A DNA stretch of 35,687 nucleotides from CAZYHS01 sp964647545 (GCA_964647545.1 CAZYHS010000020.1:1-35687), one strand, 5' to 3'. Shown: positions 16,374-25,602, counted from the stretch's first letter. Program-made: numbers and translations. Notes: a model not told the origin generated them from the sequence alone.

Positions 16374-18851
16374 TTAGAATCTCAAAGTCTCTTCGACAAT
16401 TTCATTTTCGCCGATCGCGATATTAATCCATTTTTTGAGGAGCTGTTCATCGACCGGATCGTGCCAGCCGGCTTCCATGTAGTATTTGCCGGGGGGGATG
16501 TCGAACTCTTTCCATTCGTCGGCGGTTGTGCCCGAATAGAGAGGGTTGTCGCTGCCGTAGGTGAAGAGGTTGAACTCGCAGGTGAGAATTACGTTATTTT
16601 TTCCGCGGCAGATGAGCTTTAGTTTGCCCGATGTGAAAATAACGTCGTTTGCCGTGACGGCATTTTCTTTGACCTCGAGATCGTGCAGCCAGATGGTCGG
16701 TTTGGGTTCGCTCTTTGCGTCGGTCTCTTCGGCCTTAACATCGTAGAGGCCGGGTGTCAGATTGAAATTGACAGGATCTCTTTCGCTGTTTTCGACCACC
16801 AGCTCTCCATCGGTTCCGGCGCGGAAAATTGTGAATGTTGTGGCGACCGATTGCTGCTTTGCGTTTTTGCCGTTAAGTTTGAGAGTTCCGAGTTTGAAGA
16901 TCGCGTCTATCGTCTGCGTCTCTCCCTCTTTTACGCTCACGCCGTTCCACGCCATTTGCGGGGCGGGGATGACCTTCGATGTGATATCGGTCGCGGTGAT
17001 GTCGTAGCTGCCGGGCGAAACATAGACTTCGATCGGCATGGTGTCGGGGTTTGATAATTTTGCGATCTCTTCGCTACTGCCTTCCACCTTGATGACGAAC
17101 TCGGCCTGTATCGGTTTCGACTGTGAATTCTTCGAAGTGAATTTGATGGTGCCGGTGATGATGGTAGCGATCTGTTCGATCGTTTCGCCTCCCTTGACCT
17201 CTACGTTAGGGATCTTGACTTCAGGCGCTCCTTTAATGTTCGGGTCATTCCATTTCACGTAAATATCGTAGTTGCCCGGAGGAAGCTCGACAACGCCGCC
17301 ATCCTGAGGCGCTTCTCCCGTGAGGACCGCGTCTTGAGACGATGCTTTCGTTACTTTGTAACTTAGCGGGACAAGTGCCTTGGAGACATTTTGCGCCTTC
17401 AAATTTATTTTGCCGGTTTGAAATCTTAGCGTTTGCTCGGTTGTCTCTCCGGACGCGATTCTCACATCCTTAACCTGCGCCGTTAAAATTGCGGTGCTTG
17501 TATCGGTCGTCTCGGCGTCGATATCGTAGGAGCCCGGCGACAAATGCAGCAGTTGCGGTGTCTCGGCGTTCAGAAGTTTCGCGACGATGTCGTCGGTCCC
17601 CGATTTCCTCAGATAGAAATTTGCTGTGGTCTCTTTGCCGTTCTGATCAAGGGCGAGCAGATTAATGTTGCCCAGATCGAAATTAATTATCTGCTCGGAC
17701 TTGGCGTTGCCAATCAACTGCAGTCCCTTGATGATCTTTTGGGGTTTCGGAGTTTCAGGTGAAGCTCTGAATTCGGCAACGATGTCATATTCTCCCGCAG
17801 GAAGTTTTGTGTATTTTGTGCCGGCCGATTCTGTCCTTTCCACGACTGCCTGCGTTCCGGCTCGGTAGATTGTCAGAAGAGTTTGAATAGGGCTCCCGCC
17901 GGAAAGTGTTTTAATGCGCAGGTTGTAGGGGAGGTTCGAGCTTATGGCTTGATCTATGGCGTTGGCTAGCTCCACGTCGTTGCGAGCCAGAAAAAACTGG
18001 CCGCTCGTAAGCTGCGCGGCTTTTTTAAGAATTTCTTGAGCGGCTTGATCGACGTCGAAGCCGATTATGTCGAGCATTATTTTTGAATCACCGCTAAAGA
18101 GTCGTTCTGCCGAGGCAAGTATGTTGCCGTTGCATGAATCGAGCCCGTCGGTGATCATCACGATGAGATTGTCGGTCGTGTCGGCGTTATCTTTGAAATC
18201 GTTGTAGGCGTCCTCAAGTGTGTACGCCATAGGAACCACGCCCTGCGCGATTATGCCGTCGAGAGCCGCGTTGAACGGATTCGCGTCGTATTTGTTCATC
18301 GGATAGAGAAGTTGCGTGTCGGTGCAGTCGTTCTTTTCGGCCGGACTCTTTGTCCCGAACACGCGCAGCGAAACTTTCCTGCTTGTGATCTCCGGCGGAA
18401 GGGGGGTGGAAAGAATATTTTTGAGTGCAGACTTTACGGCATCGAGTTTTGTCGTGTTTCCAATCGGGCTGTTCATACTGCCGCTGGCGTCGATGATTAT
18501 TTGAATGTTCGTCTGTGTTTTAACCGGAGTGATCGATGCTTTTATAACCTCTGTTGTTGAGGTCCCGATGGCGGCTCCCCCTGAGGCTACTTGTCTCGCG
18601 CTTATTGCAGCTATCTCGGTGGATGATAGCGGTGCCGTATCTGTTTGCTGTCCGGCGTCCTTAAATGCTTGTGCTGAGCCCTCTGGCGGTTCGACCAGAG
18701 ATACCGGCGGAGTTTGAATTCCCTGAGGGGCCGATTTTGCCGCTTCTTTCGGGCGTTTGCAGGCGACGCCGGCAAATATAAGCAGGGCAACAATAGCGAG
18801 GGATGCAAATTTTAGCGGTTTTTTTGTCTTCATGGGGCGTTTTTTTAGCAT
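16374..18851 (-). CDS. von Willebrand A-domain lipoprotein with six tandem beta-sandwich repeats
   Basis: The product (825 residues) has a basic n-region, a hydrophobic core and a lipobox 'FAGVAC' with acylated C31. A VWA domain follows (about 112-320) with MIDAS motif D121-A-S123-G-S125, a Thr region and 'MITDGLDSCNG'. From about 325 to the end there are six repeats of 75-90 residues, each with a 'L.PG.YDI' turn: 'LPAGEYDI', 'LSPGSYDI', 'LPPGNYDI', 'VSPGSYDI', 'LTPGLYDV' and 'IPPGKYYM'. VWA domains bind a metal ion and protein ligands; the repeats probably form a rigid extended stalk. An alternative start is the ATG at 18833; neither start has a clear ribosome site and both keep the signal peptide. 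The gene is convergent with the barrel-like gene, 25 bp away. Confidence 0.85.
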   Translation of the reverse strand: MLKKRPMKTKKPLKFASLAIVALLIFAGVACKRPKEAAKSAPQGIQTPPVSLVEPPEGSAQAFKDAGQQTDTAPLSSTEIAAISARQVASGGAAIGTSTTEVIKASITPVKTQTNIQIIIDASGSMNSPIGNTTKLDAVKSALKNILSTPLPPEITSRKVSLRVFGTKSPAEKNDCTDTQLLYPMNKYDANPFNAALDGIIAQGVVPMAYTLEDAYNDFKDNADTTDNLIVMITDGLDSCNGNILASAERLFSGDSKIMLDIIGFDVDQAAQEILKKAAQLTSGQFFLARNDVELANAIDQAISSNLPYNLRIKTLSGGSPIQTLLTIYRAGTQAVVERTESAGTKYTKLPAGEYDIVAEFRASPETPKPQKIIKGLQLIGNAKSEQIINFDLGNINLLALDQNGKETTANFYLRKSGTDDIVAKLLNAETPQLLHLSPGSYDIDAETTDTSTAILTAQVKDVRIASGETTEQTLRFQTGKINLKAQNVSKALVPLSYKVTKASSQDAVLTGEAPQDGGVVELPPGNYDIYVKWNDPNIKGAPEVKIPNVEVKGGETIEQIATIITGTIKFTSKNSQSKPIQAEFVIKVEGSSEEIAKLSNPDTMPIEVYVSPGSYDITATDITSKVIPAPQMAWNGVSVKEGETQTIDAIFKLGTLKLNGKNAKQQSVATTFTIFRAGTDGELVVENSERDPVNFNLTPGLYDVKAEETDAKSEPKPTIWLHDLEVKENAVTANDVIFTSGKLKLICRGKNNVILTCEFNLFTYGSDNPLYSGTTADEWKEFDIPPGKYYMEAGWHDPVDEQLLKKWINIAIGENEIVEETLRF

Positions 18852-19019
18852 GGGGTAAAATTTTAGGCAAATTTTAATTTTTTCTAATAAAATACATTAA
18901 TTAGTGTTGCCAAGTTATTGATTTTTCGGTAGAATAAAAATAGATAAATTAAGTATTTATCCGACAGAAAAAGCTTGAAAAAGCAGCTTTTATAAAATTT
19001 ATAGGTTTTGGGAGGCCCC

Positions 19020-20417
19020 TTGACGTTTCCGTTGGCAAATCTTGAGTTCTTGAAAGTCACAGCCTATTTTTGGGGTATCGGGATGGTTGTTGCCGTCGTG
19101 ATGTTCGTTTCCAGCTATTTTTACATGCGCTGGAGGCATTGCACATCTTGGGTGAAGAGGCATGTCGGCCAAAAGAGCGGCTACGATTATAAAAATATCT
19201 TTAAGCACTATCTTTCTCACATCAACTCGATCGACAACAAACGCGCGCTTTACGAGGCGATACTCAAAGTCGTCGGCGAGATCGTCTCAAGCGACGACGT
19301 GTCGCTGTTGCTAAAAGACGAAGGGGCGTTCGTCATCAAAGATTACATCGGTGCCAGACCTGCCACCTTTCAAGCTGATGGCATTGAAGGCTTTTTATCT
19401 TGGATGGGAAAATTTAGACGCACGGTCAGCCGGTATCAGTTCGTTAACCGAAAAGAATACGCAAAGGTGAAAGGCGACGGGCTGCATTATTGCGTGCAGT
19501 TTCATTGTGAAGCCTGCGTGCCTCTCTTTTCCGGAGGCGAACTTCTGGGGATTATCAATATCGGCAGCCGTTCCAGCGGCGAAATTTACGACGCAGCGAT
19601 TCGCGAGTTGCTCGACTTTCTTGCAGGGCAGATGGCGGTTTCTATCCACAACGCGAGCCTCTACGAAGATCTGGTCAGACGCAACGTGAAGTTGCAGGAA
19701 GTAGGCAAGCTGAAAAATCAGCTCCTCTCGAACATCAATCACGAATTTCGAACTCCTTTGAACGGCATAATCGGGCTCTCCGAAGTTATGATGGAGGGGG
19801 GCGACGGTCCGGTGACCGACGAACAAAAAGCTCATCTTAAAATGATCGCAGATTCGAGCCGCCGCCTTATGGGTACCGTGGCTGCCATGATAGATCTGGC
19901 GAAACTTGAGGCAAACCATCTGCAATTGAACGTCAAACGCTTGAGCCTTTATAAAATGTTCAGCAAGGCGATCGAGGACGTCAAGCCGGTTGCGTCAAAT
20001 ACAACGAGTCTTAAGCTCTCTTTCAACGGGGACACTCCTCCTGTTTACGGCGATGAAGATTGGCTAAATAAGCTTTTCGGACACGTCTTGTCGAACGCGG
20101 TAAAATATACTCCCAACGGCGAAATAGTCGTCGGAGTCGAGAAATCGGGTGAAATGCTTAAGGTCGGCGTTCACGATACCGGCATCGGCGTCGATCCGGA
20201 GAAGCAAAAGACGATATTTGAAAGCTTTTCGCAGGCCAGCAGCGGGGCCGACAGAGATTATGAGGGGGCCGGCGTGGGGCTGGCGATTGCAAAGAAGGTG
20301 GTCGATCTGCACGGCGGCAGAATATGGCTCTCTAGCGCCCCCGGGAAAGGGAGTCATTTCTTTTTCACTCTCCCGCTTAAGCCAACGGGACTGCGTTCTA
20401 TCGAACTGAAGCAGTAA
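19020..20417 (+). CDS. Membrane-anchored sensor histidine kinase with GAF-like domain
   Basis: An N-terminal transmembrane helix ('FWGIGMVVAVVMFVSSYFYM') is followed by a GAF-like sensor domain (about 65-210), a HisKA dimerisation domain with the H-box 'NINHEFRTPLNG' (phospho-His 241) and a HATPase domain with N-box 'GHVLSNAVKY', G1 'DTGIG' and G2 'GAGVGLAIA'. It should autophosphorylate on His and pass phosphate to a response regulator, none of which is adjacent. The start is uncertain: the frame opens at a TTG at 19008, but a GGGAGG site at 19010-19015 points to the TTG at 19020, giving 465 residues. The 168-bp AT-rich stretch before it lies between divergent genes and probably holds both promoters. 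The signal is unknown. Confidence 0.9.
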   Translation: MTFPLANLEFLKVTAYFWGIGMVVAVVMFVSSYFYMRWRHCTSWVKRHVGQKSGYDYKNIFKHYLSHINSIDNKRALYEAILKVVGEIVSSDDVSLLLKDEGAFVIKDYIGARPATFQADGIEGFLSWMGKFRRTVSRYQFVNRKEYAKVKGDGLHYCVQFHCEACVPLFSGGELLGIINIGSRSSGEIYDAAIRELLDFLAGQMAVSIHNASLYEDLVRRNVKLQEVGKLKNQLLSNINHEFRTPLNGIIGLSEVMMEGGDGPVTDEQKAHLKMIADSSRRLMGTVAAMIDLAKLEANHLQLNVKRLSLYKMFSKAIEDVKPVASNTTSLKLSFNGDTPPVYGDEDWLNKLFGHVLSNAVKYTPNGEIVVGVEKSGEMLKVGVHDTGIGVDPEKQKTIFESFSQASSGADRDYEGAGVGLAIAKKVVDLHGGRIWLSSAPGKGSHFFFTLPLKPTGLRSIELKQ

Positions 20418-20427
20418 AAAAATCCCC

Positions 20428-20454
20428 TTGCAATCCGTGTCTTTTCTGTATAGG
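20428..20454 (+). promoter_or_regulatory. Putative promoter of the rimP-nusA operon
   Basis: TTGCAA (20428-20433) and TATAGG (20449-20454) are 15 bp apart, slightly short for a sigma70 promoter, and a TG lies directly before the -10. The G+C-rich bases that follow (GAAGGGCGCC) would make a stringently controlled discriminator, as in rRNA and tRNA promoters. The position just after the kinase stop and before the rimP leader supports it. Confidence 0.4.
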
Positions 20455-20489
20455 AAGGGCGCCACTACTTTCTGGCAGTACTTTCTTAG

Positions 20490-20518
20490 GTGGGATCGCG
20501 GCAGCGGCCCACTTTTTT
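20490..20518 (+). terminator. Terminator-like hairpin in the rimP leader (possible attenuator)
   Basis: GTGGG (20490-20494) pairs with CCCAC (20508-20512), with an inner CGC/GCG stem closing a four-base loop, and six Ts follow (20513-20518). It ends 16 bp before the rimP ATG and after the likely promoter. CCAC at 20462-20465 could pair with the left arm instead and open the hairpin. TACTTTCT is also repeated at 20466 and 20479. Attenuation of the nusA operon is an inference. Confidence 0.55.
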
Positions 20519-20534
20519 GTTATCAGGGCACGAA

Positions 20535-21002
20535 ATGAAGAAAAAGGCCGACATAGAAAAGGCAGTCGAACTTATCCTTCCGGTGATCGATTCCTATAAA
20601 TGCGAACTGGTCGAGCACGAGTTCATTTTTGAATTCGGGCACTGGGTCCTTCGTCTTTACGTTGAAAAGATAGACGGCACCGGCGTAACGATCGACGATT
20701 GCGCTAAAATATCTCGCGATATAAGCGCTATCCTTGACGTCGAAGACGTCATCGAAAAGAGGTACAGCCTTGAGGTCTCAAGCCCGGGGTTGAATCGGCC
20801 GCTGCGCAAAGCGAAAGATTTTATCCGCTTCGCCGGCAAAGAGATAAAACTGAAAACGATTGCCCCGATAGACGGGCGAGGAAACTATCGTGGTGAATTG
20901 CTCGGTATGAGAGGCAACGACATATTAATGAAGGTTGACGGGGTCGAATACCTGATCCCGCTCGATGCAGTCGCAAAAGCGCGCATCGATTTCAAGTTCT
21001 AA
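20535..21002 (+). CDS. rimP: Ribosome maturation factor RimP
   Basis: RimP helps assemble the 30S subunit, binding early near S12 and S19. The 155-residue protein has the expected two domains: an N-terminal alpha/beta domain with 'YKCELVEHEFIFE' and the conserved segment 'YSLEVSSPGLNRPLRKAKDF', then a small SH3-like C-terminal barrel ending 'LDAVAKARIDFKF'. The frame runs upstream to 20490, but those codons encode the leader hairpin, and the ATG at 20535 has an AGGG site six bases upstream; I use that start. It is the first gene of the rimP-nusA-infB cluster, in the order seen in most bacteria, and nusA follows 15 bp later. Confidence 0.95.
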   Translation: MKKKADIEKAVELILPVIDSYKCELVEHEFIFEFGHWVLRLYVEKIDGTGVTIDDCAKISRDISAILDVEDVIEKRYSLEVSSPGLNRPLRKAKDFIRFAGKEIKLKTIAPIDGRGNYRGELLGMRGNDILMKVDGVEYLIPLDAVAKARIDFKF

Positions 21003-21017
21003 GGAGGACTATCTTTT

Positions 21018-22409
21018 ATGACAGCAGCTGCGAAGACGGCAAAAAAATCGAAGGTGGACAAAACGCCGAATCCTTTTCAGGAGCTCGACAGAGTTCTCGA
21101 TCTGGTTTCCAAAGAAAAAAACATTCCCAAGGAAAAGCTGGTTGAAGTCGTTGAAGCGGCCATTTTGGCTGCGGCCCGCAAAAAGTGGGGACATCTGGGA
21201 GAGCTGGAAGCCCATTACGACAGCGGTAAAGGCGAGGTCGAACTTTTCCAGTTCAAGACCGTCGTTGAAACCGTAGCAGACGAAAATATCGAAATGAGCG
21301 TCGCTGATGCGGCGGACGTCGATCCCGAAGCGCAGGTCGGCGATAGTCTCGGCGTAAAAATGCCGGCGACCTTCGGACGCATTGCCGCTCAGGCCGCAAA
21401 GCAGGTGATCGTCCAGAAATTGCGCGATGCCGAACGCGAAGTTATTTACAACGAATTCAAAGACAGGGTCGGCGAGCTTATTACCGGTGTTGTCCGTCGC
21501 GTCGAAAAGAACGGCGACATCATTATCGACTTGGGCCGCACCGAAGCTATCATTCCAAGAAACGAGCAGGTTCCCAACGAGCGCTACAAGAACGGAGAGC
21601 GTCTGCAGGGTTTGTTCCTCGAAATAGGCCGCGGCGCTGGACCGCAGATCATTCTTTCCCGTTCGCACCCGAACTTTGTGAAGCGCCTCTTTGAAATTGA
21701 AACGCCCGAAATTAACGAAGGCATTGTTGAAATCAAAAGCGTTGCCCGCGATGCCGGCGCCCGCACTAAGATCGCCGTCTATTCGCGCGACTCGGACGTC
21801 GATCCGGTCGGCGCTTGCGTGGGAAGAAAAGGGGCGAGGGTTCAAACCGTCGTTCAGGAGCTGCGCGGCGAAAAGATCGATATCGTGCAATGGGACGAAG
21901 ACGATGCCAGATTCGTCTGTAACGCGATCGCTCCCGCCGAAGTTTCAAGAATTATCGAACGTCAAAGCGAACATAAAATGGAAGTTGTCGTCCCCGACGA
22001 TCAGCTTTCTCTTGCCATCGGCAAAAAAGGGCAGAACGTCAGGCTGGCGGCGATGCTTACCGGCTGGGACCTCGACGTCCTTAGCGAAAGCCGCATCGAC
22101 GAACTTACGGCTCGTCACAAAGCGGCTCTTGTCAAGGTGCTTGGCATCGACGACGGATTGTCGCTGGTACTTTACGCCAACGGTTATAGAACCATTGAAG
22201 ATATCGCTGGCGTGAGCGAAGAAGAATTTATGGAACTCCCCGGAATGTCTCGGGACCGCCTTAAAGAGGTTCGCGCAATTGCCGTCGAAGCGGTAAACAA
22301 CGGAGTCGAGACTTCGAAGGTGATAGCCGAAATAGTTGAGGCACAGCAGGCTTTGGCCGCCGCTACTTTTGCCGAACCGGCAGGGAAAGAGGAAGAGCCT
22401 AAGGCCTGA
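21018..22409 (+). CDS. nusA: Transcription termination/antitermination factor NusA
   Basis: NusA binds RNA polymerase and nascent RNA, and tunes pausing, termination and antitermination. The 463 residues comprise an N-terminal polymerase-binding domain (1-130), an S1 domain (about 138-200, 'GELITGVVRRVEKNGDIIID'), two KH domains (about 205-350, with the GxxG loop in 'AIGKKGQNVRLAA') and a C-terminal helix-hairpin-helix region (about 375-440, 'EEEFMELPGMSRDRLKEVR'). A strong AAGGAGGA site precedes the ATG. The ylxR and rpL7Ae-like (ylxQ) genes that often sit between nusA and infB are absent; infB follows after 64 bp. NusA is a plausible partner or competitor of the NusG paralogue encoded further downstream, though they are in separate units. 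Confidence 0.96.
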   Translation: MTAAAKTAKKSKVDKTPNPFQELDRVLDLVSKEKNIPKEKLVEVVEAAILAAARKKWGHLGELEAHYDSGKGEVELFQFKTVVETVADENIEMSVADAADVDPEAQVGDSLGVKMPATFGRIAAQAAKQVIVQKLRDAEREVIYNEFKDRVGELITGVVRRVEKNGDIIIDLGRTEAIIPRNEQVPNERYKNGERLQGLFLEIGRGAGPQIILSRSHPNFVKRLFEIETPEINEGIVEIKSVARDAGARTKIAVYSRDSDVDPVGACVGRKGARVQTVVQELRGEKIDIVQWDEDDARFVCNAIAPAEVSRIIERQSEHKMEVVVPDDQLSLAIGKKGQNVRLAAMLTGWDLDVLSESRIDELTARHKAALVKVLGIDDGLSLVLYANGYRTIEDIAGVSEEEFMELPGMSRDRLKEVRAIAVEAVNNGVETSKVIAEIVEAQQALAAATFAEPAGKEEEPKA

Positions 22410-22473
22410 CTCTTATTTAAAGATTGAAGATTAACGCTAAGTTTCGATTAGCAGACGAGATCAAGAGGATAAA

Positions 22474-25157
22474 ATGACCGAGATCGTTGAGCAAAGAATC
22501 AAGTCGACAGTCATCAGACGTCGCGCCAAAAAGGAAGAGACGCCGTCTCAAGCGGAGCAACCTCAGGCCGAAGAGCAGCTGCAGAATGCAGCTGCGCCAC
22601 AAGCAGAGGCCGTCGCCGAAGTTCCGGCGCAGCAGACGAGCGAGGCGCCTGAAATAACAAAAGCTTCCGAAGTTGTTGCGGAACAGGCCGCCGTCGGAGA
22701 AGCCGCTGCTCAGGTAGAGGCTAAAAAAGATGAGCCGCCAGCCGCTGCGCCGCAGGCTGAACAGCCGAAGGCCGAAGCAAAACCGGCCGCTCCCGAACCT
22801 CCAAGAGTCGAACGTTTCAGACCCAGAATTATTTTCGATGCTCCACGTCCTCAGACAAGGATCATTTCTCAGCCGAAGCCGGGAGAAGTCACCTCCCGAC
22901 CTGCTCAATCGACCCGTCCGTCTCCCGGAATTACACGTCCGGGGACATACGGCGCCCCTCAGCGCCCGGCTACAACGCCTTCTTCGCTTTTGACCCGTGC
23001 CACTCCGGCGGCGACTCAGGCGCTTGAAGATAAATTCAAAAAGGCCCCGAAAAAGAAACTTTCAAAGGCCGAGATGGATTTCGAAGAGATCCAGCGCGTT
23101 GGAGGTTTGAAACATTATATTCCGGCCGAGCTTTTGCCCGAGCAGGTCGACGCGATCGCCCGTCAGCGTGTTTACGAACCGGGCCCGCGCCGTATGAAAC
23201 GCCCGATAAAACGCGAATTCCAGAAAACTCAGATCACCGAAATGAAGGCGAGCAAGAAGGTCATCAAGATCGCCGAAGCCATCACGGTGTCGGAGCTCTC
23301 TCAATCGCTTGGAGTCAAATCGGCAGAAATCATCAAGAANNNNNNNNNNNNNNNNNNNNNNNNNNNNNNNNNNNNNNNNNNNNNNNNNNNNNNNNNNNNN
23401 NNNNNNNNNNNNNNNNNNNNNNNNNNNNNNNNNNNNNNNCGGTGTCGGAGCTCTCTCAATCGCTTGGAGTCAAATCGGCAGAAATCATCAAGAAGCTGAT
23501 GTTGCTAGGCACGATGGTTACGGTAAATCAGGCTATCGACGCCGATTGCGCGGAACTCATCGCCAAAGAATACGGCTTTGAAATAGACAGGACGGCATTT
23601 AAAGAAGAGACCGTTTTTGAAGAGGTCTCCAAGGAGCGTTCAAAGAACGAAACTCCAAGGCCTCCGGTCGTTACTGTCATGGGGCACGTCGATCACGGAA
23701 AGACAAGCGTCCTTGATTACATCCGCAAGGCCAAGGTCGCAGCGGGAGAGGCCGGCGGTATCACTCAGCACGTAGGCGCTTACGAAGTTACGACTCCCAA
23801 AGGGCGAATTACTTTCATCGATACGCCCGGTCACGCCGCCTTTACTGCGATGCGCGCGCGCGGCGCAAAGGTCACCGACATCGTTGTGCTGGTAGTCGCG
23901 GCCGACGACGGCGTTATGCCTCAGACAAAAGAGGCTATCGATCACGCCAAAGGGGCAGGTGTGCCGATCATCGTTGCGATCAATAAGATCGACAAACCCG
24001 AAGCCAACATCGACAGATGCAAACGCTCGCTTTCGGAGAACGGAATTTTTGTCGAAGACTGGGGCGGAGATGTCATTTGCGTTGGCACGTCGGCAAAGAC
24101 GGGGCAGGGGATCGACCAGCTGCTTGACATGATCCTTTTGCAGTCAGAGGTCATGGAATTGAAGGCAGACGCTGACACGGCTGTCAAAGGGACCATCATT
24201 GAAGCGAAGCTCGACAGAGGGCTTGGCCCCGTTGCCACGGTACTTGTGCAGCAGGGGACGCTCAAACAGGGGATGGCGGTTGTTTGCGGATTAAATTACG
24301 GCAAGGCGAGAGCCTTGATCGATCATCTTGGTCAGCAGATATCAGAAGCTGGTCCGTCAAAGCCGGTGACCATTATCGGGTTGTCGGGAGTGCCGCTGGC
24401 CGGCGACGAGCTTATGGAAGTAGCCGACGAAAAGACAGCGCGCGAAGTTGCCGAACGTCGTCAGATGAAGTCACGTCAGGACGCTCTTGCAAAGAACGTC
24501 AAGGTAAGTCTCGAAGATTTCCACAAGCAGCTTGCGACAGGCGACGTCAAAGAGCTCGGCGTTGTGCTCAAGGCCGACGTTCACGGTTCGGTCGAAGCCA
24601 TCAAAGAGGCACTCGTCAAGCAATCGACCGAGAAGGTCAAAGTCAAAGTTCTCCATGCCGGAGTCGGCGGAGTTACGGAAAGCGATGTCATGCTTGCCTC
24701 TGCCAGCAACGGCTTGATAGTCGGGTTCAACGTCGTTCCCGAAACCGGAGTTTCGTCGATCGCCGAGCGCGAGGGTGTCGAAATCAGACGCTACTCGATC
24801 ATTTATGAATTGATGGACGACGTTAGAAAAGCAATGGAAGGGCTGCTTGCGCCGATTCAGGTCGAAAAGGTCATTGGACACGCGCAGGTGCGGCAGGTCT
24901 TCAATATTTCCGGGCACGGCGTTATCGCCGGTTGTGCGGTTTCAGACGGCATGATGCAAAGAAACGCAAACGTAAGGCTCATCCGCGACAACAAGATCGT
25001 TTACACCGGCAAGCTCGATTCGCTCAAGCGTTTCAAAGACGACGCCAAAGAGGTCAAGGAAGGAAACGAATGCGGTCTCTCTTTCGGCTACAACGACATA
25101 AAAGAGGGGGACGTCGTCGAGGCCTATGTGATCGAGCAGATCGCGCAGAAACTTTGA
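22474..25157 (+). CDS. infB: Translation initiation factor IF-2 (interrupted only by an assembly gap)
   Basis: IF-2 is the GTPase that brings initiator fMet-tRNA to the 30S subunit and promotes subunit joining. An N-terminal Ala/Pro/Glu/Gln-rich linker (about 25-200) is followed by an IF2_N domain, a G domain with G1 'GHVDHGKT' (352-359), G3 'DTPGH' (398-402) and G4 'NKID' (452-455), and then domains II-IV to the C-terminus. One hundred Ns (23340-23439) split the frame on paper. The same 55 bases end before the Ns and begin after them, in the same codon phase. Merging the two copies gives 2529 bp with no stop, an 842-residue protein of normal domain order. The gene is therefore intact. A ribosome site AGAGGA precedes the ATG. 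Residue numbers refer to the merged protein. Confidence 0.95.
23285..23494. other. Scaffold gap of 100 Ns flanked by a 55-bp identical overlap
   Basis: Positions 23285-23339 and 23440-23494 are identical over 55 bases, with exactly 100 Ns between them. This is what a scaffolder writes when two contigs that share an end k-mer of 55 are joined with a default gap. The true sequence is probably continuous, with one copy of the 55 bases and no Ns. Confidence 0.9.
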
Positions 25158-25160
25158 ACC

Positions 25161-25237
25161 GTGATTCGTGACTTGTAACTCGTGATTGGTCGGTGTCTTG
25201 CTTCTAATCACGAATAACGAATAACGAATAACGAATT
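25161..25237. repeat. Seven-base repeat element, empty copy, between infB and rbfA
   Basis: Left of a short spacer are four 7-mers beginning at 25162 (TGATTCG, TGACTTG, TAACTCG, TGATTGG). Right of it, from 25206, are AATCACG, three AATAACG and a degenerate fifth copy. The two arms are roughly inverted, so a hairpin can form. The 17-mer CGTGACTTGTAACTCGT in the left arm occurs again, inverted, in the right arm of the element at 31281-31722. Here there is no gene between the arms. Confidence 0.7.
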
Positions 25238-25239
25238 AA

Positions 25240-25602
25240 ATGGCTAGAAATCTACCATACAGCAGGGCCGACAGAATCGCCCATCAGGTCTATCAGGTGA
25301 TAGCCCAGTTTCTTTATCAGGACATTGACGACCCGCGTCTTGAAGGCGTGCAGATAACCAACACAAAGCTTACAAGAGATCTCAGTCTGCTTCGAATCTA
25401 TTTTTATGTTGTCGGCGACAACAAACGGCACAAAGAGGCGAAAGAGGCCCTTGAGGATCATAGGCATCAGATGCTTGACACGATCGCGCATGAGCTTGTG
25501 TTGAAATCGCTCCCAAAGATCGAGTTCTTTCTCGACGAAGGTTTCGAGAACGCAGAGCGCATTCAAGGGCTGCTTGAAAAAATAAAGAGCAGCGAAGCCT
25601 AG
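25240..25602 (+). CDS. rbfA: Ribosome-binding factor A
   Basis: RbfA is a KH-type 30S assembly factor that acts on the 5' end of 16S rRNA, important for late maturation and growth in the cold. The 120-residue protein has the family N-terminus with 'RADRIAHQVYQVIAQFLYQ', followed by 'DDPRLEGVQITNTKLTRDL' and the central strand pair 'LLRIYFYVVGD'. It keeps its normal place after infB. The ATG follows directly on the 7-bp repeat element and has no purine-rich ribosome site, so the element may have replaced the original leader; start and expression are therefore less certain than identity. Confidence 0.93.
   Translation: MARNLPYSRADRIAHQVYQVIAQFLYQDIDDPRLEGVQITNTKLTRDLSLLRIYFYVVGDNKRHKEAKEALEDHRHQMLDTIAHELVLKSLPKIEFFLDEGFENAERIQGLLEKIKSSEA

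Noticed and set aside
18964..19005. Hairpin AAAAGC/GCTTTT before the histidine kinase as a terminator
   Set aside because: The stem is short and A/T-rich, no gene ends there (the flanking genes diverge), and no long T tract follows.
22474..23499. infB as a broken gene or two fragments
   Set aside because: The break is made of Ns flanked by the same 55 bases in the same codon phase; the merged frame is complete.
25161..25237. The 7-bp repeat trains as a CRISPR-like array
   Set aside because: The units are 7 bp, contiguous and degenerate, without unique spacers, and no cas gene is near.
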